This document shows positions 54,726-62,990 of a DNA stretch of 64,000 nucleotides, piece after piece. How positions within the stretch are numbered: position 1 is the stretch's first letter; each line of letters starts with the position of its first letter. The DNA comes from Streptomyces sp. RKAG290. Its GTDB lineage: Bacteria; Actinomycetota; Actinomycetes; Streptomycetales; Streptomycetaceae. The position numbers and the translations under genes are program-made. The notes under the pieces were generated by a model that worked only from the letters and a program-made list of their open reading frames with translations, had not been told where the DNA came from and ran no database searches. The DNA is taken from NCBI RefSeq assembly GCF_023701695.1, contig NZ_JAJOZC010000001.1, positions 5,083,894 through 5,147,893 of the forward strand, given 5' to 3'.

Positions 54726-57319
54726 CAGGAGGCGGTCCCTTCAAGAGTGCGGATGGCGAGAACCGGGCCGGCGAGGATGTCCAGGTCGGGCTTGACCTGG
54801 TCGCGTTCCGGGACGAACTTCACCGACGGGTCGGGCGCGTCGGGTGCGTTGACGAAGGTGACGAAGCGACGCAGCCGCTCCGGGTCGTTGATGGTCTCGG
54901 CCCACTCGTCGCGGTAGCCGCGGACGTGGTCGGCCATCAGCCGCTCCAGCTCGTCGCAGAGCCCGAGCGAGTCGTGCACGACGACGTCCCGCACGTGCTC
55001 CAGGCCGCCCTCGATGCGGTCCAGCCAGGTCGAGGTGCGCTCCAGCCGGTCCGCGGTGCGGATGTAGAACATCAGGAACCGGTCGATCAGCCGCACCAGT
55101 TCGGCGTCCGACAGGTCCTGAGCGAGCAGGTCCGCGTGGCGCGGGGTGGCGCCGCCGTTGCCGCCCACGTACAGGTTCCAGCCGCCGGCCGTGGCGATGA
55201 TCCCGAAGTCCTTGCCGCGGGCCTCCGCGCACTCCCGGGCGCAGCCCGAGACCGCCGACTTCAGCTTGTGCGGGGAGCGCAGGCCCCGGTAGCGCAGCTC
55301 CAGGTCGATCGCCATCTTCACCGAGTCCTGCACCCCGTAGCGGCACCAGGTCTGCCCGACGCAGGACTTGACCGTCCGCAGCGACTTCCCGTACGCGTGC
55401 CCCGACTCGAAGCCCGCATCGACCAGCCGGGTCCAGATCAGCGGCAGCTGGTCGACGCGGGCGCCGAACAGGTCGATCCGCTGGCCACCGGTGATCTTGG
55501 TGTAGAGGCCGAAGTCCCGGGCCACCTCGCCGATCACGATCAGTTTCTCCGGGGTGATCTCGCCGCCGGGGATGCGCGGCACGATCGAGTACGAGCCGTT
55601 GCGCTGGAGGTTGGCCAGGAAGTGGTCGTTGGTGTCCTGCAGGGCCGCCTGCTCGCCGTCGAGCACATAGCCGCTCGCGCCGACCGTCGGCGCCAGCGAG
55701 GCGATGATCGAGCCGACCGTCGGCTTGCAGACCTCGCAGCCCTCGCCGCCGCGTGCCGGCTCGCGGCCGTGCGAGTCGAGCAGCTCGGCGTACGAGGTGA
55801 TCTCCAGGGTGCGGACGATCTCGTACAGCTCACTGCGGGTGTACGGGAAGCAGCCGCACAGGCCCTTGTCCTGGCTCTGCGGGAGCAGCTGGCCGATGAC
55901 CTTGACGCAACTGCCGCAGCCGGTACCGGCCTTGGTGCACTTCTTCACCTCGGGCAGGGTGGTGTGCTCGCAGATCGCGCCCTTGGTGACGTTGTGGCAG
56001 GAGCAGATCACCGCTTCGTCGGGCAGTGCGGACGGGCCGAGGGTCACCGGGCCGCCCGCACCGGCCGGCAGCACCAGCTGCTCGGGGGCGACCGGCAGGA
56101 CCGTTCCCGTCATCGGGCGCAGGGTGCCGTACTGGTCGGCGTCCCCGATGAGCACCCCGCCGAGCAGCGTGCCGTCCTGCCCGATCACCAGCTTCTTGTA
56201 GACGCCGGAGCGGGAGTCCGCGTACACGACGTCGAGACAGCCCTCGGAGGTGCCGTGCGCGTCACCGAAGGACGCCACGTCCACCCCGAGGAGCTTCAGC
56301 TTCGTCGACATGTCGGCGCCGGTGAACGACGCCTCCTGGCCCGCGATCACCCCGGCGGCCGTCTGCGCCATCTCGTAACCGGGCGCCACCAGGCCGTACA
56401 CCCGGCCGTCCGAGGCCAGCGCGCACTCGCCGATCGCGAAGACCGCCGGGTCCGAGGTGCGGCACTCCTCGTCGACGATGACGCCGCCGCGCTGGCCGAC
56501 CGCCAGACCGCAGTCCCGGGCCAGCTGGTCGCGGGGGCGCACACCGGCCGAGAAGACGACCAGGTCCGTGGCGAGCGAGGAACCGTCGGAGAGCGACATC
56601 CCGTTCACCGAGCCGTCCTCGCCCGCGGTCACCTCCTGGGTGCCGACGCCGGTGTGGACGGTCAGGCCCATGTTCTCGATGGTGCGCAGCAGCGCCGCGC
56701 CGCCGCCCTCGTCGACCTGCACCGGCATCAGCCGGGGGGCGAACTCCACCACGTGGGTGTCGAGTCCGAGGCCCTTCAGGGCGCCCGCCGCCTCCAGACC
56801 GAGGAGCCCGCCGCCGACGACCGCGCCGGTCGTCGCCGTCTTCGCGTACTCCTCGATCGCCAGCAGGTCCTCGATGGTGCGGTAGACGAAGCAGCCCTCG
56901 GTGTCCTTGCCGGGGACCGGCGGGACGAACGGGTAGGAGCCGGTGGCCAGCACCAGCGTGTCGTAGGTGAAGGTCTCACCGGAGCGTGCGGTGACCGTGC
57001 GGGCCTCACGGTCCAGGGACTCGGCCGGGTCACCGAGGCGCAGCTCGAAGCCGTGCCGCTCCATGAAGCCGGGCTCGACCAGCGACAGGTCCTGCGGGGT
57101 CTTCCCCGCGAAGTACGAGGTCAGCTGGACCCGGTCGTAGGCGGCGCGGGGCTCCTCGCAGAGCACGACGACCCTGGCGGTGCCGGCCGCGGCGGTCAGC
57201 CCGCGGTCGGCGAGGGCCTCCAGGAACCGCTGGCCGACCATCCCGTGCCCGACGACCACGACGGTCGGCAGGGATGCGGCGCTGGAGGTGTGGGCGGTCG
57301 GGGAAGTGGACACCGGCAT
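54725..57319 (-). CDS. nirB: Assimilatory nitrite reductase large subunit NirB
   Basis: An 864-residue cytosolic enzyme: N-terminal FAD/NAD(P) reductase (VVVVGHGMVGQRFLEAL, GGGLLGLEAAGAL), a BFD-like [2Fe-2S] domain (CSCHNVTKGAIC...GTGCGSC), a second Cys pair (CEVCKPTVG) and the C-terminal sulfite/nitrite reductase core with siroheme-[4Fe-4S] ligands SCVGQTWCRYG and SGCARECAEARGKD. The ATG at 57319 is 2 nt from the upstream stop. With nirD and the FAD reductase it forms a nitrogen-assimilation operon under a GlnR-like array. Confidence 0.96.
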   Translation of the reverse strand: MPVSTSPTAHTSSAASLPTVVVVGHGMVGQRFLEALADRGLTAAAGTARVVVLCEEPRAAYDRVQLTSYFAGKTPQDLSLVEPGFMERHGFELRLGDPAESLDREARTVTARSGETFTYDTLVLATGSYPFVPPVPGKDTEGCFVYRTIEDLLAIEEYAKTATTGAVVGGGLLGLEAAGALKGLGLDTHVVEFAPRLMPVQVDEGGGAALLRTIENMGLTVHTGVGTQEVTAGEDGSVNGMSLSDGSSLATDLVVFSAGVRPRDQLARDCGLAVGQRGGVIVDEECRTSDPAVFAIGECALASDGRVYGLVAPGYEMAQTAAGVIAGQEASFTGADMSTKLKLLGVDVASFGDAHGTSEGCLDVVYADSRSGVYKKLVIGQDGTLLGGVLIGDADQYGTLRPMTGTVLPVAPEQLVLPAGAGGPVTLGPSALPDEAVICSCHNVTKGAICEHTTLPEVKKCTKAGTGCGSCVKVIGQLLPQSQDKGLCGCFPYTRSELYEIVRTLEITSYAELLDSHGREPARGGEGCEVCKPTVGSIIASLAPTVGASGYVLDGEQAALQDTNDHFLANLQRNGSYSIVPRIPGGEITPEKLIVIGEVARDFGLYTKITGGQRIDLFGARVDQLPLIWTRLVDAGFESGHAYGKSLRTVKSCVGQTWCRYGVQDSVKMAIDLELRYRGLRSPHKLKSAVSGCARECAEARGKDFGIIATAGGWNLYVGGNGGATPRHADLLAQDLSDAELVRLIDRFLMFYIRTADRLERTSTWLDRIEGGLEHVRDVVVHDSLGLCDELERLMADHVRGYRDEWAETINDPERLRRFVTFVNAPDAPDPSVKFVPERDQVKPDLDILAGPVLAIRTLEGTAS

Positions 57320-57320
57320 C

Positions 57321-58559
57321 TCAGAAGCCTCCGTCGTTGGTGAGCAGGTGGAGCAGGGACGTTTCGGCGGGGAGCGGTTCGTCGTCCTGCCAGGTCCGGG
57401 CCAGGGTGCCGACCGCGGCGAGATCGCCGAGCAGGACACCGCCCGCCAGCCGGTCGCCGCGCACGACGACCGTGCGGTAGGCGCCGCGGGTCGCGTCGGC
57501 CAGCCGGACTACGTCGTCACCGGGCAGCGGCCTGGAGTCGCCGAAGGCGGCGAGATCGAGCGATCCGGCAGCGGGCGCCGGCGCCAGGCCGGCCGTCGTG
57601 GCCGCCGGGCCGTTCAGCGTGAGCCGGGTCAGGGCGCGGGTGCCGTCGTACCGGGCGGGCCGGCCGGCCAGCACATCGGCGAGCACATCGGCCTGTTCGA
57701 GGGCCGGGCCCGCGAGCCCGTACACGGTGGAGCGGTGCTCGGCGCAGTCGCCGACGGCGTGGATGTACGGATCGGATGTGCGCAGCTCGTCGTCGACGAC
57801 GACGCCCTTGCGGACCTCCAGGCCCGCTGCCCGGGCCAGCCCGGTCCGGGGGCGCACCCCGCAGGCCAGCACGGTGATCTCGGCCGCCAGCTCATAGCCG
57901 TCGGCCAGCTCCACGGCCCGTACCGCGCCGTCGGCGCAGCGCAGCCCGCGGACCCGGCACTCGGTGTGGACCTCGACGCCGAGGGACTCCAGGTGGCGCC
58001 GCAGCAGCCCGGCGGACTCCGCGTCCAGCTGCCGCTCCATGAGGTGCTCGCCCTGCTGGGCCAGCACGACCTGGGCGCCGCACTCCGCCAGCGCCCGGGC
58101 CGCCGAGACGCCCAGGAGGCCGCCGCCGATGACGACCGCGTTCACTCCCGGCCGCACCGAGGACCGCAGCGCCAGGCAGTCGTTGAGGGTGCGGAAGGCG
58201 TGCACCCCGTCCGGCATGGTGTCGCCGAGCCCGCGCAGCGGTGGCAGCACCGGGTTGGAGCCGGTCGCCAGGACCAGCCTCCCGTAGTGCACGACGCTTC
58301 CGTCGTCGCAGTGCACCAGGCGGTCGGCCCGGTCGATCCGTACCACCCGCACCCCGCGCCTGACCTCGGCCGGGGGCAGTGCGATGACGTCCGCCGGGTA
58401 CCGCCCGGCCAGCACCTCGGCCAGCAGTACCCGGTTGTAGGGGGCGTGCGCCTCCTCGCCGATGACGGTGACCTCGGGCACCCGGGCGGCGAGCCGTGCG
58501 CCCGCCATCCCGGCACCGATCACCACCACCCGCGCCGTGTTCTCCGCCTGTGTCCTCAT
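57321..58559 (-). CDS. NirB-like FAD/NAD(P)-dependent oxidoreductase
   Basis: A 412-residue pyridine-nucleotide disulfide oxidoreductase resembling only the N-terminal third of NirB: RVVVIGAGMAGARLAARV (FAD), YNRVLLAEVLAGRY, LVLATGSNPVLPPL, NAVVIGGGLLGVSAARAL (NAD) and DPYIHAVGDCAEHR. It has no Cys cluster domain. It probably feeds electrons to nitrite (or nitrate) reduction. First gene of the nir operon; its stop is 1-2 nt from nirB. Upstream lies an 11-bp-phased GlnR-like array. Confidence 0.9.
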   Translation of the reverse strand: MRTQAENTARVVVIGAGMAGARLAARVPEVTVIGEEAHAPYNRVLLAEVLAGRYPADVIALPPAEVRRGVRVVRIDRADRLVHCDDGSVVHYGRLVLATGSNPVLPPLRGLGDTMPDGVHAFRTLNDCLALRSSVRPGVNAVVIGGGLLGVSAARALAECGAQVVLAQQGEHLMERQLDAESAGLLRRHLESLGVEVHTECRVRGLRCADGAVRAVELADGYELAAEITVLACGVRPRTGLARAAGLEVRKGVVVDDELRTSDPYIHAVGDCAEHRSTVYGLAGPALEQADVLADVLAGRPARYDGTRALTRLTLNGPAATTAGLAPAPAAGSLDLAAFGDSRPLPGDDVVRLADATRGAYRTVVVRGDRLAGGVLLGDLAAVGTLARTWQDDEPLPAETSLLHLLTNDGGF

Positions 58560-58571
58560 GACGGGAAGCGT

Positions 58572-58609
58572 GTCCGGTGGGTGTTACCCGACCGGATCCC
58601 CCCTGTTTC
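58572..58609 (-). promoter_or_regulatory. GlnR-like box array upstream of the nir operon
   Basis: Read on the minus strand, the 5-mers GAAAC, GATCC, GTAAC and CGGAC are each separated by exactly 6 nt. GlnR binds gTnAC-N6-GaAAC repeats with this 11-bp phase. Two 5-mers are good matches (GAAAC, GTAAC), two weaker. nirB is a known GlnR target in S. coelicolor. Confidence 0.7.
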
Positions 58610-58728
58610 CCGGGAGGAACCTTGCGCTCAGCGCCGGTGGGGAGGGCCTGTGAGGGCCGTGGAGCCTCGGCAGGCTCGGCCAGGGCTCAGATCTTCGGCC
58701 TCACGCGAGGAGGCACACGCGAGACGGT

Positions 58729-58758
58729 TGGACGCGACACGTGCCGTTTCCATAAAGT
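58729..58758 (+). promoter_or_regulatory. Promoter of the TauE/SafE gene, leaderless spacing
   Basis: TGGACG (58729-58734) and TAAAGT (58753-58758) are 18 bp apart, and the -10 ends 7 nt before the ATG at 58766. Good vegetative promoter; the transcript would start at the start codon. Confidence 0.62.
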
Positions 58759-58765
58759 CGCGATC

Positions 58766-59554
58766 ATGCCTGACATAACCCTGACCACCCTCGTCGTGCT
58801 GTGCCTCGCCGCGGGCGCGGCCGGCTGGATCGACGCGGTGGTCGGCGGCGGCGGACTGCTCCTGCTGCCCGCGCTGCTGCTGGGCCTGCCGCACGTCCCG
58901 GCCGCGCACGTCCTCGGCACCAACAAGGCGGTCGCCATCGTCGGCACGTCCGGCGCCGCCGTCGCCTACGCGCGCAAGGCGCCGGTGAAGGTCGCCGCGG
59001 CACTGCGGATCGGACTGGCGGCCCTGGCCGGGTCCATGACCGGTGCCTTCTTCGCCGCCGGGATCAGCAGCGAGGTGCTGCGGCCGGTGATCATGGTGGT
59101 GCTGCTGGCGGTCGCGGCGTTCGTGATGCTGCGGCCCCGGTTCGGCAGGGCGCCCGAGGACGGCACCGCGCCCCGCGTCACCCGGGCCCGTACCGTCACC
59201 GCGATCGTCCTGGTGGGCGGCGGCATCGGCCTGTACGACGGGCTGTTCGGGCCCGGCACCGGCACCTTCCTGGTGCTGGCGCTGACCGCGGTGCTCCACC
59301 TCGACCTGGTGACGGCCTCCGCCACCGCCAAGATCGTCAACGTCTGCACCAACGGTGGCGCCCTGGCGATGTTCGCCTACCAGGGCAACGTGCTGTGGCA
59401 GTTGGCCGCGCTGATGGCCGTGTTCAACCTGGCGGGCGGTCTCATCGGGGCGCGGATGGCGCTGAGCAGGGGCAGCGAGTTCGTCCGCGGGGTGCTGCTG
59501 GTCGTGGTGTTCTCGCTGGTCGCCAAGCTCGGCTTCGACCAGTGGAACGCGTGA
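58766..59554 (+). CDS. TauE/SafE-family membrane transporter
   Basis: A 262-residue permease with about eight hydrophobic helices in two repeats: AAGAAGWIDAVVGGGGLLLLPALL with LGTNKAVAI, and ALTAVLHLDLVTASATAKIVN with GLFGPGTGTFL. The family exports sulfite/organosulfonates or imports related anions; substrate here unknown. The frame could extend to 58577, but the ATG at 58766 has a promoter at leaderless distance. It is divergent from the nir operon, and might share its regulation across the 206-bp gap. Confidence 0.9.
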   Translation: MPDITLTTLVVLCLAAGAAGWIDAVVGGGGLLLLPALLLGLPHVPAAHVLGTNKAVAIVGTSGAAVAYARKAPVKVAAALRIGLAALAGSMTGAFFAAGISSEVLRPVIMVVLLAVAAFVMLRPRFGRAPEDGTAPRVTRARTVTAIVLVGGGIGLYDGLFGPGTGTFLVLALTAVLHLDLVTASATAKIVNVCTNGGALAMFAYQGNVLWQLAALMAVFNLAGGLIGARMALSRGSEFVRGVLLVVVFSLVAKLGFDQWNA

Positions 59555-59618
59555 GCGCCACGCGGTAACCGGTGCGCTGCCGGAGCGCGGATGCGGGGCG
59601 CCCGTGCACGGTGAGGTC

Positions 59619-60242
59619 TCAGCGCACGGAGGTCAGGTGTGCGTAGGCCACCACGTTGCCCTCGTATCCCGTCGACTCGGAGAAGCCGCCGCCGCAGGTG
59701 ATCAGCCGCAGCGAGGCGTGCTCCGAGGAGCCGTACACCCGCTTGTCGGGGAAGTCCCGGCTGTCGTACACCTCGATCGCGTCGAGGGAGAAGACGGCGG
59801 TGCGGCCGTCCTGCCGGTCGACCTCGACGGTGCTGCCCTTCTTCAGGGAGCCCAGGTCGTAGAAGACGGAAGGGCCCTGGGCGTTGTCGACGTGACCGGC
59901 GACGATCGCGGTGCCCTTGGCGCCCGGCGGGGTGCCGTCCTTGTACCAGCCGACGATGTCGGTGTTCCCGGCCGGCGGCACATCGAGGCTGCCGTCCGGT
60001 CCGAGGCCGAGCCGCATCATCGGCGCGTCGACCCGGATGGCGGGGATGCGGATGCGGACGGGGGCCGAGGGGCGCAGCGGCTCGGCCACCGGCGATCCCG
60101 GCAGCAGTCCGGGCCCGGCGGCGAACGCCTCGGCGGAGGCCGGGCCAGGAGGGGTCAGCCGGGTGTCCGCGCCGTTGCGGATCAGCCAGACACCGGCCAG
60201 CGCCGCGACGACGAGCAGCCAGCCCTTGGCCTTCTGGGACAC
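59619..60242 (-). CDS. Class F sortase
   Basis: A 207-residue membrane-anchored transpeptidase. One N-terminal membrane segment (GWLLVVAALAGVWLI) leads to the sortase domain: PVRIRIPAIRVDAPM, then catalytic His in VAGHVDN and Cys in LITCGGGF. I cannot place the catalytic Arg with confidence: the region after the Cys (FSESTGYEGNVVAY) lacks the Arg seen in many relatives. GTG start. The gene for its probable substrate lies 99 bp upstream on the same strand. Confidence 0.88.
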   Translation of the reverse strand: MSQKAKGWLLVVAALAGVWLIRNGADTRLTPPGPASAEAFAAGPGLLPGSPVAEPLRPSAPVRIRIPAIRVDAPMMRLGLGPDGSLDVPPAGNTDIVGWYKDGTPPGAKGTAIVAGHVDNAQGPSVFYDLGSLKKGSTVEVDRQDGRTAVFSLDAIEVYDSRDFPDKRVYGSSEHASLRLITCGGGFSESTGYEGNVVAYAHLTSVR

Positions 60243-60341
60243 GGTCGTCCTCCGGGTGACGAAGGTGGATACGGCCCCCGTCCCGGTGGCGCTGGGCCAC
60301 CGGGACGGAAACCAGGCGGTACGGAGAGGTGGAAGCCTCCG

Positions 60342-61169
60342 TCAGCTGTCTTCCTGCGTGCCGCTCGCCCGGCGACGCAGGAGCCAGGCTCCGCCGACGG
60401 CGGTCGCGGCGAGAACGCCCGCGCCCGCCGCGATCTGGGTGGTGTCCGGGCCGACGCTGCCGCCGACGCCGGTCCTGACGTGCCCCGTGGGGGCGGTGGG
60501 TGCGGCCGAGGTGCGGTGGCCGGAGGGGGTCTCGTGTTCCGAGGCGCTGTCGTACCCGGAGGAGTTCTCGCGCTCCTCGGTGCCCGGACGCTCGGTGGGG
60601 GTGCCGCGGCCGGGCACCTCGGGGGAGTCCGGCACGAGGGCGGAACCGGCGGCCTCGGCCTCGTCGAGGCCGGTGGAGTCGAGGTCCGCGGAGCCGTAGA
60701 GGTCCGCGGAGGGATCCGTGCCGGCGGGGGAGTCCGCTTCGGAGGCGTCCGCGGCACTGTCCGCCGGGGCGGTGGCGGTGCTGTCCTTGCCCGCGGTGCC
60801 GGCGGCCTTCACCTCGATCTCGCCGGTGGCCTCCTTGCCGTTCGCGCAGGACACGTCGATGCTGTACGGCCCCGGCTCGACGTTGCCCGGCACCCGGAAC
60901 GAACCGGCCAGCACCTCCTTGAGGGTGGCCGGTGCCAGCGTGAAGCGGGAGGCGTCCAGGGAGCTCGCGTCGCCGGTCGCGCCGGTGTCGCTCCCGCAGG
61001 CCTTGGTGTTCACGGTGACCGTGGTGCCCGGGGCCGCGCTCGCCGGGGTGATCTCCAGCGGTCCCAGTTCGTCCCCGTACGCGGACGGGGCGGCGGCACA
61101 GAGGCCGAGCGCGGCGGCGGCGAGTGCCGCGGCAGCGGTGCCGGTCACGAGGCGAGCAGGACTGCGCAT
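60342..61169 (-). CDS. Exported surface protein, probable class F sortase partner
   Basis: A 275-residue protein: signal peptide to about residue 32 (AAAPSAYGD), a beta-sandwich domain with two Cys (NTKACGSD, DVSCANGK), a long Ala/Ser/Thr/Glu-rich spacer resembling a wall-spanning stalk, and a C-terminal membrane helix (IAAGAGVLAATAVGGAWLL) followed by RRRASG. The sequence before the helix is HVRTGVGGSVGPDTTQ and contains no LPxTG. This layout is typical of sortase substrates, so the GGSVGPDTTQ segment is a candidate for a non-standard sorting signal. GGAGG precedes the ATG. Confidence 0.75.
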   Translation of the reverse strand: MRSPARLVTGTAAAALAAAALGLCAAAPSAYGDELGPLEITPASAAPGTTVTVNTKACGSDTGATGDASSLDASRFTLAPATLKEVLAGSFRVPGNVEPGPYSIDVSCANGKEATGEIEVKAAGTAGKDSTATAPADSAADASEADSPAGTDPSADLYGSADLDSTGLDEAEAAGSALVPDSPEVPGRGTPTERPGTEERENSSGYDSASEHETPSGHRTSAAPTAPTGHVRTGVGGSVGPDTTQIAAGAGVLAATAVGGAWLLRRRASGTQEDS

Positions 61170-61247
61170 GGGGGGTTCCTCCGAAGCAGGGGGCGCTGGC
61201 GGGTGTGTCCTGAGTCCGAGCTAACGGCCGAGCGGCCACCCATGCCT

Positions 61248-61264
61248 GCTGACACCAAGTCAGC
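61248..61264. promoter_or_regulatory. Inverted repeat GCTGAC-N5-GTCAGC upstream of the surface protein gene
   Basis: A perfect 6-bp repeat with an ACCAA spacer lies about 80 bp upstream of the surface-protein ATG; possible operator. The 380-bp gap 61170-61549 also contains the palindrome at 61389 and the hairpin at 61482. Confidence 0.4.
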
Positions 61265-61388
61265 TTTCACCTGATCGGACCGGCGCCGCCTCCTTGCCAC
61301 CCCACATCCGTGCAGGTCACGTGGGTGATGAAGGGCGGAGTGCGCAGCCCTTCGACGCCCGGTGCCGATCGGGTGACGCCCCCCGAAA

Positions 61389-61407
61389 GTGATGTGGCGC
61401 ACGTCAC
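61389..61407. promoter_or_regulatory. 19-bp palindrome GTGATGTG-GCG-CACGTCAC
   Basis: Half-sites match at 7 of 8 positions (GTGATGTG against GTGACGTG). The GTGA...TCAC outline recalls Crp-family sites but the spacing (11 nt between GTGA and TCAC) is longer than the 6 nt of Crp. Confidence 0.4.
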
Positions 61408-61481
61408 ACGCATGACCTCGCGGTTGCCGGGCACACGCACCACACCCCCCACGGGACGGCGTCCCCCCGCCGACCCCGGCC

Positions 61482-61526
61482 GCCGCCCTCATCCGACCCA
61501 CCCCCCCTGGGCCCGATGAGGGCGGC
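61482..61526 (-). terminator. Terminator after the DUF5990-like gene
   Basis: GCCGCCCTCATC (61482-61493) pairs perfectly with 61515-61526, just downstream of the minus-strand stop at 61550. Confidence 0.7.
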
Positions 61527-61549
61527 TTCCTGGCCGGACGGCTGCGCGC

Positions 61550-62050
61550 TCACGCCGCGGCGGCGGACCACTCGATGACCGGCGGCCGGACCCGGGCGCA
61601 GAGCGGCTGTCCCTTGGCGTCGGAGAGCGGCAGCCGTGCGGTGAGGTGCCCGGAGCGCGCGGCCGCTTCGAGGACGTCCGCCCCGATGTCGGCGAACATC
61701 AGCTTGGCCCGCCGGAACATGGAGAAGAGGCCGTTCTCGTCGACCGTGCCCCACGACAGGTAGACGAAGCGTCCGCCGAGCCTGTTCTGCACGTACGGGC
61801 CGCCGATCTCCACGCCCTCCGCGGTCGCGACGGCGGTGCAGTCCAGGGTCCAGGAGGCCGAAGGGGCGTCGCCGGGCAGCAGCCCGAACAGTTCGTCCGG
61901 CCGGTCCTTGCGCTGCACGCCCACGTGGATGTTCTCGTAGCCGGCGAAGTCGCCGCCGGGCCCGCAGGTGCGGCCGGGGAGGTGTGAGCCCTCGATGTGG
62001 ATCTGCATGCGCGACTGCGGCCCTGCGGCGGGAATCTCCATGTGCCCCAT
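61550..62050 (-). CDS. DUF5990-like protein
   Basis: A 166-residue soluble protein. MQIHIEGSHLPGRTCGPGGDFAGYENIHVGVQRKDRPDELFGLLPGD fits, from memory, the DUF5990 family; an RMFRRAKLMFADI stretch and an acidic/hydrophobic C-terminus follow. No catalytic motif is recognised. GAGAGGGG lies before the ATG at 62050. It is 51 bp downstream of the aminotransferase gene on the same strand and probably co-transcribed. Confidence 0.6.
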   Translation of the reverse strand: MGHMEIPAAGPQSRMQIHIEGSHLPGRTCGPGGDFAGYENIHVGVQRKDRPDELFGLLPGDAPSASWTLDCTAVATAEGVEIGGPYVQNRLGGRFVYLSWGTVDENGLFSMFRRAKLMFADIGADVLEAAARSGHLTARLPLSDAKGQPLCARVRPPVIEWSAAAA

Positions 62051-62101
62051 GGTCCCCTCTCGCAGACCCTGCCCCGACCCGGCCGCCCCGGGGCCGCGGC
62101 G

Positions 62102-62902
62102 TCAGACGGTTTCGCGGGGCGCGTTCCCGTACGCGGTGTCCAGCCGCTTCATCAGGTCCTCGTCGACCGTGAACGGGGTGTCGTCGATCTGCCGGACCGG
62201 CGCGATGCCCTGTGAGTTGGTGACGAAAGCCGACCGGAAGGCCCCCAGCCCGTCCAGCGTCACCGGGCGGCGCCGGGACGGCACCCCCGCCCCGGGCAGC
62301 TCCTGCTCCAAGAGCGCCATGGTGATGCCGAGCAGGGCCGGAGCCTGTGGCCAGACGACCGAAGTGCCGTCCCAGAAACCGATGTTGGTGATGGAACCCT
62401 CGGTCACCGAGCCGTCCGGCAGGGTCAGTACGGCGTCGTCGAAGCCCGCGCGGGCGGCGAGCATCCCGTAGTACGTCTGGCCGAACTCGCCGGGGCGCTT
62501 GAGATGCGGCACGGTGCGGGCGTACGGGACGGACATCATGCTCTTCGGTTCGGTGGGCATCCGCGCCGGCCCGCGCACCGTGACCATGACGGTCGTGGCG
62601 GTGCCGCCCGGCGGCAGGAACCCGTACACCCGCACCGAGGCGTCCACCACCCCCGCGCTCCGCAGCGCGTGCCGGATCAGCTCGCGCACCCGCCCACCCT
62701 CCAGGGGGAGTTCGAACAGCTCCCGGTTCGCGGCGTCCAGCCGGCCGAGATGCAGCTCCAGGCCGCGTACCCCGCCCTCCCTGACCTGCATGGCGGTGAA
62801 ATGGCCGTAGTTGAAGAAGGCCGCCGTCCGCAGATCGTCCTCGGTGGCCGGATGCCCGTCGAACTCGGCGTACGGGGTGGCTGCGGCTGCTGGAGTGGTC
62901 AT
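62102..62902 (-). CDS. PLP-dependent class IV aminotransferase
   Basis: A 266-residue fold-type IV PLP enzyme, like branched-chain or aminodeoxychorismate lyase-type members. HLGRLDAANRELFEL near residue 55 is the conserved entrance; SVPYARTVPHLKRPGEFGQ carries the expected Schiff-base Lys; DGSVTEGSITNIGFWDG has the conserved Glu; FVTNSQGIAPVRQID ends the fold. Substrate not predictable. The ATG at 62902 has TACGGT 7 nt upstream; the GTG at 62911 lies inside that hexamer. Confidence 0.85.
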   Translation of the reverse strand: MTTPAAAATPYAEFDGHPATEDDLRTAAFFNYGHFTAMQVREGGVRGLELHLGRLDAANRELFELPLEGGRVRELIRHALRSAGVVDASVRVYGFLPPGGTATTVMVTVRGPARMPTEPKSMMSVPYARTVPHLKRPGEFGQTYYGMLAARAGFDDAVLTLPDGSVTEGSITNIGFWDGTSVVWPQAPALLGITMALLEQELPGAGVPSRRRPVTLDGLGAFRSAFVTNSQGIAPVRQIDDTPFTVDEDLMKRLDTAYGNAPRETV

Positions 62903-62909
62903 GCCTTCC

Positions 62910-62915
62910 ACCGTA
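62910..62915 (-). promoter_or_regulatory. -10-like hexamer 7 nt before the class IV aminotransferase
   Basis: TACGGT on the minus strand ends 7 nt before the ATG at 62902; leaderless spacing. Confidence 0.45.
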
Positions 62916-62953
62916 TGCCGACACGCGCGGCGGGCGGGCCGGGGATGCGGCGC

Positions 62954-62984
62954 TTGACCTCAACCATGGTTGACGTACGAGGCT
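62954..62984 (+). promoter_or_regulatory. SoxR-type promoter and SoxR box
   Basis: TTGACC (62954-62959) and GAGGCT (62979-62984) are 19 bp apart, the over-long spacer of MerR-family-activated promoters. The 18-bp near-palindrome CCTCAACC-AT-GGTTGACG (62958-62975) lies between them exactly as the SoxR box does in soxS. The -10 ends 6 nt before the ATG at 62991. The soxR gene itself is not in the window. Confidence 0.85.
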
Positions 62985-62990
62985 CTTCCC

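Noticed and set aside
61389..61407. Calling the GTGATGTG-GCG-CACGTCAC palindrome a Crp site
   Set aside because: The distance between GTGA and TCAC is 11 nt rather than the 6 nt of Crp, so only a generic palindrome is reported.
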